64,000 nucleotides of DNA from NCBI RefSeq assembly GCF_001548675.1, contig NZ_CP010834.1, positions 426,001-490,000 of the forward strand. The letters run 5' to 3'. The position numbers were made by a program, and so were the translations under genes. The stretch is from Methanobrevibacter sp. YE315 (GTDB taxonomy: Archaea; Methanobacteriota; Methanobacteria; Methanobacteriales; Methanobacteriaceae). Below the pieces are notes generated by a model. It was not told the origin of the DNA. It saw only the letters and a list, made by a program, of their open reading frames with translations, and did not search any database. This document shows positions 9,158-18,599 of this stretch, one piece after another. Within the stretch, counting starts at the first letter, position 1. Each line of letters opens with the position of its first letter.

Positions 9158-9167
9158 TTTATATAAA
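9158..9167 (-). promoter_or_regulatory. Late promoter TATA box (copy 4)
   Basis: TTTATATAAA ~45 nt before the portal start, with an A/T-only tract between. This is the most upstream late promoter seen. The 9168-9308 gap also holds a plus-strand TATA-like CATATATAATAATG near 9258 for the helicase/nuclease gene. Confidence 0.55.
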
Positions 9168-9308
9168 ATAAGTAATATATTTTGGGTTGGGAGTTGAATA
9201 ACTATGAGAAATTATCAAAAAATAAAATTCACTAATGTTAAATAGGAATTTAAACACACATATATAATAATGATATTAAATTGATATTAAGTTTCATAGA
9301 GGGTTAAA

Positions 9309-12300
9309 ATGGAAAATATTAAAAATTTTGATTTTAAGGATATTGAATTATTACGAGATAACCTCTTAGATATGAGCTTAAGAAACAATTTATTAAACTT
9401 TAAACCACGTAAAAAATCCATTGAAATTGTTGATGAAGATATTGTTTCTTTATATAACCTAATTGTTTTAAAAGAAACAAAAATGAAATTTTACTCTAAA
9501 GAAAATTTAGAAAGTGAACCTGAACCAGAACCGGAATACGATAAAAATAATTTAGATGGATATTTAAAAATTAATCCTCTTAATCTAAATGACAATACTT
9601 GGGATCCAAATGCTGAGATAAAAGAAAGTCATTTAGATAAATTTCTTCAAACTGATTATACTAAAGATGAATTAAGAAAAAAATTAAATTATTTATATCG
9701 TGAAAACAAAACAAATCTTGAAGAACAAGGATATAACAATTTATTTTTAGCTTTAGGTTTTTTAGAGTGGAAAGAAGATGATACTTCAGAAGCTTTTCGT
9801 TCTGCACCCATTATTTTAGTTCCTATGACTATTGTTAAAGAAAAAGTTTCAAGTCCATATACCATATATTGGACCGGAGATGAAGTTCGTTCAAATTTAT
9901 CATTGATATACAAATTAAAAGATCAAAATATTGATATTGAAGAATTTGATGAATTAGAAAGCGAATATGACTTAATTAATTACTTGAAAAGTATTGAAAA
10001 AGCAATTACTCCAAAAAAAGATTGGAGGATAACAAAAGACATATTTATATCTAATTTTAGTTTTAAGAAATTTGTCATGTTCAAAGATTTAGATTCAAAA
10101 AATTGGCATAACATAGGCAATTCTTGTGTAAATGGATTATCTGGACAAAATGCTAATTCCATAGATTCAGAACAAGATACTGAATATGATTTCGATAAGA
10201 TTAATTCTACAGAAATTTATAATGTTCTTGATGCAGATTCTTCCCAACTTGCAGTATTAGAAGATATTAAAAATGGAAAAAATTTAGTTGTTGAAGGTCC
10301 TCCAGGCACTGGTAAATCTCAAACTATTGTTAATATTATTGCAGAATTAATGGCATTGAATAAAAAAATATTATTTGTTAGTGAGAAAAAAGCTGCTCTT
10401 GATGTTGTAAAATCTAGACTTGATTATCTTGGATTAGGTGAGGGTTGTTTAGAATTACATGGAAAAAATTCAAATAAAAAAGAAGTGTTAAAAGAATTAC
10501 AAAATACTTTAGAACTAGAACATATCCAATTAAAAGATAAACGTAATTTTCAAGAGTTAGACTATTTAAAGAGAGAATTAAATGAGTATATTAATACATT
10601 GCATTCTATTTATGGAAATACTGGATTATCCGCATTTACATTAATAGGGTATTATATTCAAAATAAAGAAATTCTTGAGAAAAATAAACAATTATTATTT
10701 GATATTCATTTGACTGATGTTTCATCATTTGATCTTGAAACACGTGGAGAATATATTAAAAAGCTAGATGAAATAAAATCTTATTATGATTTAGTAAAAC
10801 CTATTTCTGAAAATGCATGGAGGGACACATACCCATATGATATTTCCACAATGGACATTAAAGAAATAGAATTAAATCTAAAGGAATTAATTAATACTCT
10901 AAATGATTTTGAGGAAAATACAAAAAAAATTCATGACAAGACAGGAATAAATAAATTTGATAGTTTGGATATTGAAAGTAAAATTAATAAACTAAATATA
11001 TTAAATTCTAATTCTAAATTAATTAAATCAGAGGATAATCCTAATGAGCTAATTAATGATATTGAAACTTTTCAAGAAAAGACAAGTAATATCAATTTAG
11101 ATGTATTTAATCTAGATTTAGAGAATTTTAATAATGAAATAAATGAATTATGGGAAAAGATATTTGTTTCAAATATCGATTTTAATATTATTGATAATGA
11201 AGATTTGGAACACTTAAAAGATGAACTTGATATTAAAAATCAATTCATAGAAAATTCCAACCTAAAAGAAACATTAAATGATTCAGAACTAGAACAAAAA
11301 CTAGAGCAACTAAAAATACAAAAAGAATTCATAGAAAACTCTAACTTACAAAATACTTTAACAGATTCAGAATTAGACTTAAAAGTAGAACAATTAAAAT
11401 CTAAAAAAGAATTCATAGAAAACTCTAACCTAAAAGAAACACTTAATGATGAACAATTAACTACAAAACTAAATGACTTCAAATCACAAAAAGAATTCAT
11501 AGAAAACTCTAACCTAAAAGAAACACTTAATGATGAACAATTAACTACAAAACTAAATGACTTCAAATCACAAAAAGAATTCATAGAAAACTCTAACCTA
11601 AAAGAAACACTTAATGATGAACAATTAACTACAAAACTAAATGACTTCAAATCACAAAAAGAATTCATAGAAAATTCCAACCTAAAAGAAACATTAACCG
11701 ACCCAGAACTAGAACAAAAACTAAACGACTTCAAATCTAAAAAAGAATACATAAATAATTCCAATCTAAAAGAAACACTTAATGACGAACAATTAACTAC
11801 AAAACTCAACAACTTCAAATCACAAAAAGAATTCATAGAAAATTCCAACCTAAAAGAAACATTAACCGACCCAGAACTAGAACAAAAACTAAACGACTTC
11901 AAATCTAAAAAAGAATACATAAATAATTCCAATCTAAAAGAAACACTTAATGACGAACAATTAACTACAAAACTCAACAACTTCAAATCACAAAAAGAAT
12001 TCATAGAAAATTCCAACCTAAAAGAAACATTAACCGACCCAGAACTAGACTTAAAACTAGATCAATTCAAAAACAAAAAAGATTCTTTTTTAAAAAGAAC
12101 TTTTAACGGAGATTATAAAAAAATTAAAAAAGAATTTACTTCATATTATACTGTTGCTGTCGAAGACGATAAAATAATAAATGACCTGGAAAAACTGATA
12201 AAAACAAATAATGAATATCAAACATTAAAAAAAGAATTTAATAAATATTATCCTCTTGAAGTATCAGATGACAAAATAATTAATGATTTAGAAGAATTAA

Positions 12301-15300
12301 TAAAAACTAACGTCCCTTATAAAAAAATTAAAAAAGAATTTAATTCCTATTACGCTGTTGCTGTCGAAGACGATAAAATAATAAACGACTTAGAAGAATT
12401 AATTAAAACAAATAACGAGTATAACATCATCTATAATGAATTTAATGAATATTATTCAACTGAAATTTCCAGTGACAAAATAATAGCTGACTTAGAAGAA
12501 CTAATTGAAACAAATAACAAATTCAATACTATTAAAAACGAATTTAACTCTTATTATGCTATTTCCGCCCCTGATGACCAAATAATAAACGACTTGGAAA
12601 AATTAATAAAAACAAATGAAGAATATAACTTACTGAAAAATAAATTCAGCTCATATTATGATAACGAAGTACAAGATGATGCGCTCATAAATGATTTAGA
12701 AGAATTAATTAAAACAAATAACGAGTATAACATCATCTATAATGAATTTAATGAATATTATTCAACTGAAATTTCCAGTGACAAAATAATAGCTGACTTA
12801 GAAGAACTAATTGAAACAAATAACAAATTCAATACTATTAAAAACGAATTTAGTTCATATTATGTCATTCCTGTCGATGATAATCAAATAATAAATGATT
12901 TAGAAGAATTAATAGAAACTTATATTCCTTATAAAAAATTTAAAAAAGAATTTAATTCTTTCTATCCTGTTGCCGTCACTGAAGATAAAATAATAAACGA
13001 CTTGGAAAAACTAATAAAAACAAATGAAGAATATAACTTACTGAAAAATAAATTCACCCCATATTACGATTATGAAGTAAAAGATGATGAATTAATTGAT
13101 GATTTAGAAAAATTAATACAAATACATCAAGAATTCACAATACTAAAAAATAGTTTCAATAAATATTACACTAATGAAATATCCGATCAACAATTAATAG
13201 ATGATTTAGAAAAACTAATCCCAACCCATAATGAGTTAGAAATTATTAAAAATAAAATTTTAAACTATTCTAAAGAACCTAATTTAACTGTTAATGAAAT
13301 TATAATTGATTCAAATAACTTATTATCTTATTTTGCCCAGTTAAATGAAATATGTTTAGAATTTAAAAAATATAATATTATCACCACTCCAAAATCCATA
13401 AAAGAAAAAATGGTAGAATTAATTGAATTAAATAAATTATTAAATAAAATAAGTGATAGTGATAATGTAGGTTCATATTACTTTAACACAGGATGGGATA
13501 GTTACAATTCAAATACAAATTATTTAATAGCTATACTAAATAATTTAAATGAATTTAATGAATATTATCATGATGGATTTTTCAATGATACTACAGTTAC
13601 ATTAGTTGAAACAATTGACTTTGATGAATTAAATGGCCTGATGTCACAGTTAGTGAAAAATAAACATCAAATTATTTCTATTTATAATAAATTAAATAAT
13701 AAACTCTATCTCAATAAAGAATTAAATTGTTTTGATGAATCAACTAATGATTCTAATTATAATACTATTACTAATATTTCAGAGTACAAAACCTATATGG
13801 CTGATTTTTTAAGTAATATAGATGATTTAAATAACTATAGATTATTTGTTAAATATTGTGAAGAATATAAAGATGAAAATACTGAAGGTATCATAAATCT
13901 TATTCAAAAAGATAACATAAACTCAGATTTAATCATTAATACCTTCTATTATAATTTTGCTAGAACTGCTTTGAGAAAAGTGTTTTCAGAAGACAATATC
14001 TTGGATGACTTTAATTATGCTCTTCATCAAGAAAAAATTGAAAAATTCAAACAATTAGATGAAGAGATTATGAAATCTAATATAATCAGAGTTAAAGAAA
14101 AACTAAGCGATAATAGACCAAATATTTTAACTCTTGTAAGTCAAAATTCAAGTTTAGGTATTTTAAAACATGAATTTACTAAGAAAAGAAGAATAATGCC
14201 TATTAGAAAACTTTTATCAAGAACCTTTGATGCAGTATCATCAATAAAACCTTGTTTCATGATGAGTCCAATATCTATTGCTCAATTTTTAAATCCTTCA
14301 ACTTTTGAATCATATTTTGATTATGTTATTTTTGATGAAGCAAGTCAAGTAAAAATTGAAGATTCAATTGGAGCATTTCTTAGAGCAAAAAAATATGTGG
14401 TTATGGGAGATACAAAACAATTACCTCCAACATCATTCTTTGAAAAAGAATTGGACATTGATGAACTAGATGAAGATAGTTACACCACAGATATTGAAAG
14501 TATATTGCATCTATGTAAAAATACAACTGAAACTAAAATGTTGAAATGGCATTATAGAAGTCGTCACGAATCATTAATCAATGTATCAAATAATGAATTC
14601 TATGATAATAAATTATACGTATTCCCATCTCCAATGATATATGATGAAGATTTAGGATTGAAATTTGAATATGATCCTACCACTGAATATCAAAGAGGAT
14701 ATGGAGCAAATAATATAAAAGAAGCAGAAAACCTTATAGAATACTTATTTGGTCTTGTTAGGAAATATGGAAACTCAAGAAGTATTGGTGTAGCTACATT
14801 TAATATAAAACAAAGAAATACAATTTTAGATATTTTAGAAAACAAACTGAAAGACCATCCAGAATTAGAACAGTACTTTGATGAATCTGGAAAAGAAGGA
14901 TTCTTTGTTAAAAATCTTGAGAACATACAAGGTGATGAAAGAGATATCATTTTAATAAGTATGGGTTATGGAAAAGATTCAAATGGTAAATTGACCATGA
15001 ACTTTGGACCATTGAATAAAGATGGTGGAGAGAGAAGATTAAATGTATTAATAACAAGAGCAAGAATGCAATGTATTGTTTTCAGTAATTTTAAATCTTC
15101 AGAAATGGTTACTAATGAAAAAACACCTAGAGGTGTTGAAGCACTGAAAACTTTCCTTTATTATGCTGAATTAGGAGAATTACCTGAAAATTACCACACT
15201 GGAGAAGACTTTGATTCACCATTTGAAGAATCTGTATATGACTTTTTAACTGATGAAGGATATCAAGTTGAAAAACAAGTTGGATGTGCAGGTTACAAAA

Positions 15301-16130
15301 TAGATTTAGCAATTGTTGATAAAGAAGATTCTAACAGATATATTTTAGCTATTGAATGTGATGGAGCAACATATCACTCATCAAAATCTGCAAGAGATCG
15401 TGACAGACTAAGGCAAAGTGTTTTAGAAGATTTGGGATGGAAATTTTATAGGATTTGGTCAACTGATTGGTTCCATCAAACTAAATCTGCTAAGCAAAGA
15501 TTACTTGATGCTGTTGAATATGCAATTAAACAAAAGGATAATGAAGATGCTGCTAGAACAGTTGAATCAAATTTTGAACCTGAAATAATAATTAAAACAA
15601 ATGAAGATTTAATTAATGAACAATTTGATGATTATTTTGAAGATTATAAATACTGTACTGATTTTAATAAATATGGTCGTAGCTATGAAGCTGTCCTAAA
15701 AGCTTTAGTTGAATGTGAATGCCCGATACATATTGATGACATCTATGATACTGTTAAAAAAATTGGAAATCAAAGGGCTGATAAACGATTTAAAAGAAAT
15801 ATTAAATTCTGTTTAGCTCGTGTTGATACAATTTATAGCTACAATGATTTTTATTATGATACTAGCTTCAATGTTAAAACTATGAAAGTCAGGAAAAGAA
15901 TAAAACCAAATATTAATCGTATTTCTGAAGAAGAATTAGCAAAAGCAATAATTAATACATTAAAAACAGAATTTTCATCAAGTAGGTCAAACTTAATAAA
16001 ATCTGCATCAACACACTTAGGATTTAAATCTGCAGGTTCAAAAATTAAAGAAAGATTTAATTATATAATTGATTATATGTTGGCAGAGAATATTATTAAA
16101 GAAAAAAATGGAATTATAGAATTAGTTTAA
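9309..16130 (+). CDS. Giant DUF4011 / SF1 helicase / Vsr-like nuclease / DUF3320 protein
   Basis: 2273 residues; start supported by GAGGG before ATG 9309. The N-terminus (LRDNLLDMSLRNNLLNFKPR) matches DUF4011. Walker A GPPGTGKS lies at 330-337, then FVSEKKAALDVV (motif Ia). A ~670-residue coiled-coil insertion follows, built from two repeat arrays (645-924 and 942-1315). The second helicase half resumes at ~1620: DEAS (1676, Walker B), GDTKQLPPT (1700, motif III), WHYRSRHESL (motif IV), NIQGDERDIILIS (V) and LNVLITRAR (VI). Next comes a Vsr/PD-(D/E)xK-like nuclease (YKIDLAIV, AIECDG at ~2016, WKFYRIWSTDW) and a DUF3320-like tail. Proteins of this architecture lie in archaeal and bacterial defence islands; it is divergent to the late operon and probably provirus cargo. 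Antiviral function is inference. Confidence 0.85.
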   Translation: MENIKNFDFKDIELLRDNLLDMSLRNNLLNFKPRKKSIEIVDEDIVSLYNLIVLKETKMKFYSKENLESEPEPEPEYDKNNLDGYLKINPLNLNDNTWDPNAEIKESHLDKFLQTDYTKDELRKKLNYLYRENKTNLEEQGYNNLFLALGFLEWKEDDTSEAFRSAPIILVPMTIVKEKVSSPYTIYWTGDEVRSNLSLIYKLKDQNIDIEEFDELESEYDLINYLKSIEKAITPKKDWRITKDIFISNFSFKKFVMFKDLDSKNWHNIGNSCVNGLSGQNANSIDSEQDTEYDFDKINSTEIYNVLDADSSQLAVLEDIKNGKNLVVEGPPGTGKSQTIVNIIAELMALNKKILFVSEKKAALDVVKSRLDYLGLGEGCLELHGKNSNKKEVLKELQNTLELEHIQLKDKRNFQELDYLKRELNEYINTLHSIYGNTGLSAFTLIGYYIQNKEILEKNKQLLFDIHLTDVSSFDLETRGEYIKKLDEIKSYYDLVKPISENAWRDTYPYDISTMDIKEIELNLKELINTLNDFEENTKKIHDKTGINKFDSLDIESKINKLNILNSNSKLIKSEDNPNELINDIETFQEKTSNINLDVFNLDLENFNNEINELWEKIFVSNIDFNIIDNEDLEHLKDELDIKNQFIENSNLKETLNDSELEQKLEQLKIQKEFIENSNLQNTLTDSELDLKVEQLKSKKEFIENSNLKETLNDEQLTTKLNDFKSQKEFIENSNLKETLNDEQLTTKLNDFKSQKEFIENSNLKETLNDEQLTTKLNDFKSQKEFIENSNLKETLTDPELEQKLNDFKSKKEYINNSNLKETLNDEQLTTKLNNFKSQKEFIENSNLKETLTDPELEQKLNDFKSKKEYINNSNLKETLNDEQLTTKLNNFKSQKEFIENSNLKETLTDPELDLKLDQFKNKKDSFLKRTFNGDYKKIKKEFTSYYTVAVEDDKIINDLEKLIKTNNEYQTLKKEFNKYYPLEVSDDKIINDLEELIKTNVPYKKIKKEFNSYYAVAVEDDKIINDLEELIKTNNEYNIIYNEFNEYYSTEISSDKIIADLEELIETNNKFNTIKNEFNSYYAISAPDDQIINDLEKLIKTNEEYNLLKNKFSSYYDNEVQDDALINDLEELIKTNNEYNIIYNEFNEYYSTEISSDKIIADLEELIETNNKFNTIKNEFSSYYVIPVDDNQIINDLEELIETYIPYKKFKKEFNSFYPVAVTEDKIINDLEKLIKTNEEYNLLKNKFTPYYDYEVKDDELIDDLEKLIQIHQEFTILKNSFNKYYTNEISDQQLIDDLEKLIPTHNELEIIKNKILNYSKEPNLTVNEIIIDSNNLLSYFAQLNEICLEFKKYNIITTPKSIKEKMVELIELNKLLNKISDSDNVGSYYFNTGWDSYNSNTNYLIAILNNLNEFNEYYHDGFFNDTTVTLVETIDFDELNGLMSQLVKNKHQIISIYNKLNNKLYLNKELNCFDESTNDSNYNTITNISEYKTYMADFLSNIDDLNNYRLFVKYCEEYKDENTEGIINLIQKDNINSDLIINTFYYNFARTALRKVFSEDNILDDFNYALHQEKIEKFKQLDEEIMKSNIIRVKEKLSDNRPNILTLVSQNSSLGILKHEFTKKRRIMPIRKLLSRTFDAVSSIKPCFMMSPISIAQFLNPSTFESYFDYVIFDEASQVKIEDSIGAFLRAKKYVVMGDTKQLPPTSFFEKELDIDELDEDSYTTDIESILHLCKNTTETKMLKWHYRSRHESLINVSNNEFYDNKLYVFPSPMIYDEDLGLKFEYDPTTEYQRGYGANNIKEAENLIEYLFGLVRKYGNSRSIGVATFNIKQRNTILDILENKLKDHPELEQYFDESGKEGFFVKNLENIQGDERDIILISMGYGKDSNGKLTMNFGPLNKDGGERRLNVLITRARMQCIVFSNFKSSEMVTNEKTPRGVEALKTFLYYAELGELPENYHTGEDFDSPFEESVYDFLTDEGYQVEKQVGCAGYKIDLAIVDKEDSNRYILAIECDGATYHSSKSARDRDRLRQSVLEDLGWKFYRIWSTDWFHQTKSAKQRLLDAVEYAIKQKDNEDAARTVESNFEPEIIIKTNEDLINEQFDDYFEDYKYCTDFNKYGRSYEAVLKALVECECPIHIDDIYDTVKKIGNQRADKRFKRNIKFCLARVDTIYSYNDFYYDTSFNVKTMKVRKRIKPNINRISEEELAKAIINTLKTEFSSSRSNLIKSASTHLGFKSAGSKIKERFNYIIDYMLAENIIKEKNGIIELV
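11241..12080 (+). repeat. Ten in-frame 84-bp (28-residue) repeats in the helicase gene
   Basis: The array is exactly 10 x 84 bp. Each unit starts near E-F-I-E-N-S-N-L-K-E-T-L and ends in a K-rich helix. Units 3-5 are nearly identical at the nucleotide level, and units 6-7 recur as 8-9 (a 168-bp duplication). This indicates recent slippage or unequal recombination. The protein product is predicted coiled coil. Confidence 0.9.
12132..13253 (+). repeat. Eleven in-frame 102-bp (34-residue) repeats in the helicase gene
   Basis: The array is exactly 11 x 102 bp. Units follow the pattern F-x-x-Y-Y, then D-D-x-I-I-N-D-L-E-E-L-I, then a K/N-rich linker. A ~150-bp stretch around 12390-12545 recurs almost unchanged around 12698-12850, a recent internal duplication. 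It is separated from the 28-residue array by 17 codons encoding a basic segment (SFLKRTFNGDYKKIKK). Confidence 0.9.
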
Positions 16131-16216
16131 AATAAAAATATCTATGCATAATACATAAGTATTCAAAAACATTAATCTTTTAGTAAATACAATATCGTTG
16201 ATTAATAGTTATTTAT

Positions 16217-16531
16217 TTAACTCCTAAGCAATTTTCTTCTACCTTTACCAATCAACTGACGCTGTCTTTTTCTTAACTCTTTATACTCCCAATACATCTG
16301 TGATGTGACGTATCCATGCAGCCTTCTAAACTCGTCAATACGAACAATAGCTGCCTGTACAATAGCTGCTTCGCCTTCATGCCAGCAGTAGTATGGATGA
16401 TGGCAGGGAATATCGTGTTCTGAAGCCAATCCTGTTTTGCAGTTGTTGCAATAATCTACAAACCACAATTCTTCCTCTCTTTCTGTCTTTTCTTTTTTGG
16501 CTTCGATTATCTGTTGTTTAATAGATTTCAT
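16217..16531 (-). CDS. Cys/His-containing small early protein
   Basis: 104 residues from ATG 16531 (an upstream start at 16540 adds three). A possible zinc site is formed by YCNNCKTGLASEHDIPCHHPYYC: two Cys in CNNC, then further Cys and His. The C-terminus is strongly basic (KELRKRQRQLIGKGRRKLL), suggesting nucleic-acid contact. It is the last gene of the leftward early operon, ~360 bp after the replication protein. No family is recognised. Confidence 0.55.
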   Translation of the reverse strand: MKSIKQQIIEAKKEKTEREEELWFVDYCNNCKTGLASEHDIPCHHPYYCWHEGEAAIVQAAIVRIDEFRRLHGYVTSQMYWEYKELRKRQRQLIGKGRRKLLRS

Positions 16532-16540
16532 AACAATCAA

Positions 16541-16891
16541 TTTTTATAAAAACCAAAAAAACCATAAAAACCTTTGTAAACTTTTTCAATGGTTTTTTTA
16601 AAAACACCTTAAAATCCTTTAAATCCAAAAAGAATAATTTAAAGGAAGTTTCACGAAAATGATTTTTTAAAAAACCAAATTTTGCTGGAGTATGCGGGGC
16701 CACTTTTAAACATGCCCCACACATTTCCGCAACCTCAGTTTTTTTGTGTAAACCACCTCACCAAAACCAAAGTAAAATCCTTCAATTAACCTAAAAACAA
16801 TTATAAACGATTTTTTAAAAAAACTTTTACAAAAGTTTTTATAAGTTTACATGGTTTTTTTAGTTTTTTGGTTTTCATGGTTTTTCAGTTT
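16541..16891. other. Gene-free A-tract repeat region beside the replication gene, possible origin
   Basis: This ~350-bp stretch is dominated by repeated T-tract words such as TTTTTATGGTTTTTT, GGTTTTTTTAAAAAC and GATTTTTTAAAAAA, concentrated at both ends (16541-16600 and 16800-16905). In the middle lies a GC hairpin with arms GGGGC (16696-16700) and GCCCC (16714-16718). Position next to the AAA+ replication gene and the iteron-like repeats suggest a replication origin, which is inference. A 68-codon minus frame here is not convincing. Confidence 0.4.
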
Positions 16892-18586
16892 TTATGGTTT
16901 TTTACCAATCCATATTGGCTTTTTTATATCTGAATCAAAGTTCATTATACTTAACCCCTCAATAAATTTATCTTCCTTCATAATGTCTACAACCCACTGC
17001 CCAATCTCATAGCAGATATCATCATATACAGAATCATCCATGTGCTTTAAATCATAGCTGATTGATTCCACTTCACTTTTTGCAAGATCATATACATTGG
17101 ATCTTCCTGACCTGTCAGTAATCTGTAGAAATCCCTTGTCTGCCAGTTCATACATGTATTTTCTGGAGGATGCCTTGCTCAGTCCGAGACTCTGAAGTGT
17201 GAAGTAATCATTGGTTGTAATCCCCATGTTCAGCACTTCCCTGTCCTTGCTTATCTTCCACTCATCAATATTGTTTCTGATATCATTTAAAACCTCAACG
17301 GCTTTAGGAGCAAGGTTGGCTGATATGCTTTCCTTGTAGGGCCTTAGCAGACTCATGAACAGTTGCACATCAGCTATATTTGTCAGCACCACCTTTTTCC
17401 CGTCAACATCATAGACTTTATGATTATAATAATTCAAGGCAGTTATTGTTTTGAGTAACCCGTTGAACTTGTCAAAATCCCTTTTGTAAAAAGCGGAGTT
17501 TTTTAAAAAGTCTATGACAAAATGAACATAAGGATTTATCACTACCGTATTTTCAAATATCTCCTTTAGATGCAATAGCATATACGGCACCAGTTCAGCT
17601 TCCTTTTCGTATTGCTTTAAAATCCTATAGCTTTTGCCGTGCTTGAATTCAAGTGCACTTTTTCTTCTGTTGAAGATTTTCTGGTTATCCATTCTTGGAG
17701 TGATGAAAATGCTTCTACTCATTTCCTGATCATCAAAATAATGATTAGGTACAGTAGTATATGTCAGACACGGCCTACCTTCAAGCTCCAAGTCTTTTAC
17801 ATCCCATCCACCTTCACCGTCGGGAATGTTTAACGGCTTGTTTAGAAATCCATCGGACTGCAGTTCCTTCATGAGGTTTTTGGATTCCTCCATGAATTCA
17901 TGGTCATTGGTTCCACCCATATCGCCGTAGTTGACAATCATGCCGTCATAGAAGTACCTGTCCTTTTTGGCACGGTTGAAGAGTGCTGCTTCGGTAATCT
18001 TTTTTTCATTGACAACAAACCTTTTTGGAATCAGTCTTAAAGCTGTTTCCTGGATGTGGGATTTGCCGCTGCTTGCCTCGCCAAGACATATTACTGAAAC
18101 AGGATTTTTCAAGATAACTTGCCCGGCATATACAGTGAATGCATAAAGGATATTGTTGCGCTCACCTGCAGTAAACCATTCAACAATACTGCCGATATAA
18201 ATCAATGGACAATCCAATGATTTGAGCTTCACAATAGCTTCCTTTAATTTATTGGAATCCTTTTCCTGCTCGGCCTGTTTCTTGTCAGCTATTTCCTGCT
18301 CGATAACAGAGAGCTCATTTTCATAGTGAAGCTGCAGCAATTGCTTCAGTTCTGAAAACTGATTGTTGACCTGTCTCGGTTTCATCTCACCGTTGGGATT
18401 TACAATCTGCTTGAACTGTCTTGCGACATTACTTTGGGAAGATAATGTAGCGGGAGATTTATTCAAGTATTCTCCAATCTTATTACCATACCTGTTTTTA
18501 AATACATATGTGACCTTATCAACATTATCCCTGTTGATAATGAGTGTTATTGTATCCTTTGTCGGTAATTCAGCTACATTACTCAT
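16892..18586 (-). CDS. AAA+ replication protein (MCM-like helicase type)
   Basis: 564 residues; GGAG before ATG 18586. Residues 1-130 are helical and charged. A P-loop ATPase core follows: Walker A GEASSGKS (~167), then MIVNYGDMGG as the likely Walker B region, and a sensor-type TYTTVPNHYFDD stretch. The C-terminal ~150 residues contain a winged-helix-like segment (TTNDYFTLQSLGLSKASSRKYMYELADKGFLQITDR), as in viral replication initiators. It probably opens or unwinds provirus DNA at a nearby origin (16541-16891). Its codons are more GC-rich than the helicase/nuclease gene next door, indicating a different history. Confidence 0.7.
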   Translation of the reverse strand: MSNVAELPTKDTITLIINRDNVDKVTYVFKNRYGNKIGEYLNKSPATLSSQSNVARQFKQIVNPNGEMKPRQVNNQFSELKQLLQLHYENELSVIEQEIADKKQAEQEKDSNKLKEAIVKLKSLDCPLIYIGSIVEWFTAGERNNILYAFTVYAGQVILKNPVSVICLGEASSGKSHIQETALRLIPKRFVVNEKKITEAALFNRAKKDRYFYDGMIVNYGDMGGTNDHEFMEESKNLMKELQSDGFLNKPLNIPDGEGGWDVKDLELEGRPCLTYTTVPNHYFDDQEMSRSIFITPRMDNQKIFNRRKSALEFKHGKSYRILKQYEKEAELVPYMLLHLKEIFENTVVINPYVHFVIDFLKNSAFYKRDFDKFNGLLKTITALNYYNHKVYDVDGKKVVLTNIADVQLFMSLLRPYKESISANLAPKAVEVLNDIRNNIDEWKISKDREVLNMGITTNDYFTLQSLGLSKASSRKYMYELADKGFLQITDRSGRSNVYDLAKSEVESISYDLKHMDDSVYDDICYEIGQWVVDIMKEDKFIEGLSIMNFDSDIKKPIWIGKKP

Positions 18587-18599
18587 TTCTACACTCCGT

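Noticed and set aside
11240..12016. 258-codon minus-strand ORF
   Set aside because: It is antisense to the 84-bp repeat array; its own product merely repeats the same 28-residue period and lacks a ribosome site.
11241..13253. Regular repeats considered as a CRISPR array
   Set aside because: Repeats are contiguous, in frame and translated, with no unique spacers; they form part of a protein.
16518..16724. 68-codon minus ORF with CGAC and many Lys/Phe
   Set aside because: It runs through the A-tract repeats and the GC hairpin; composition reflects T/A tracts and no convincing start site exists.
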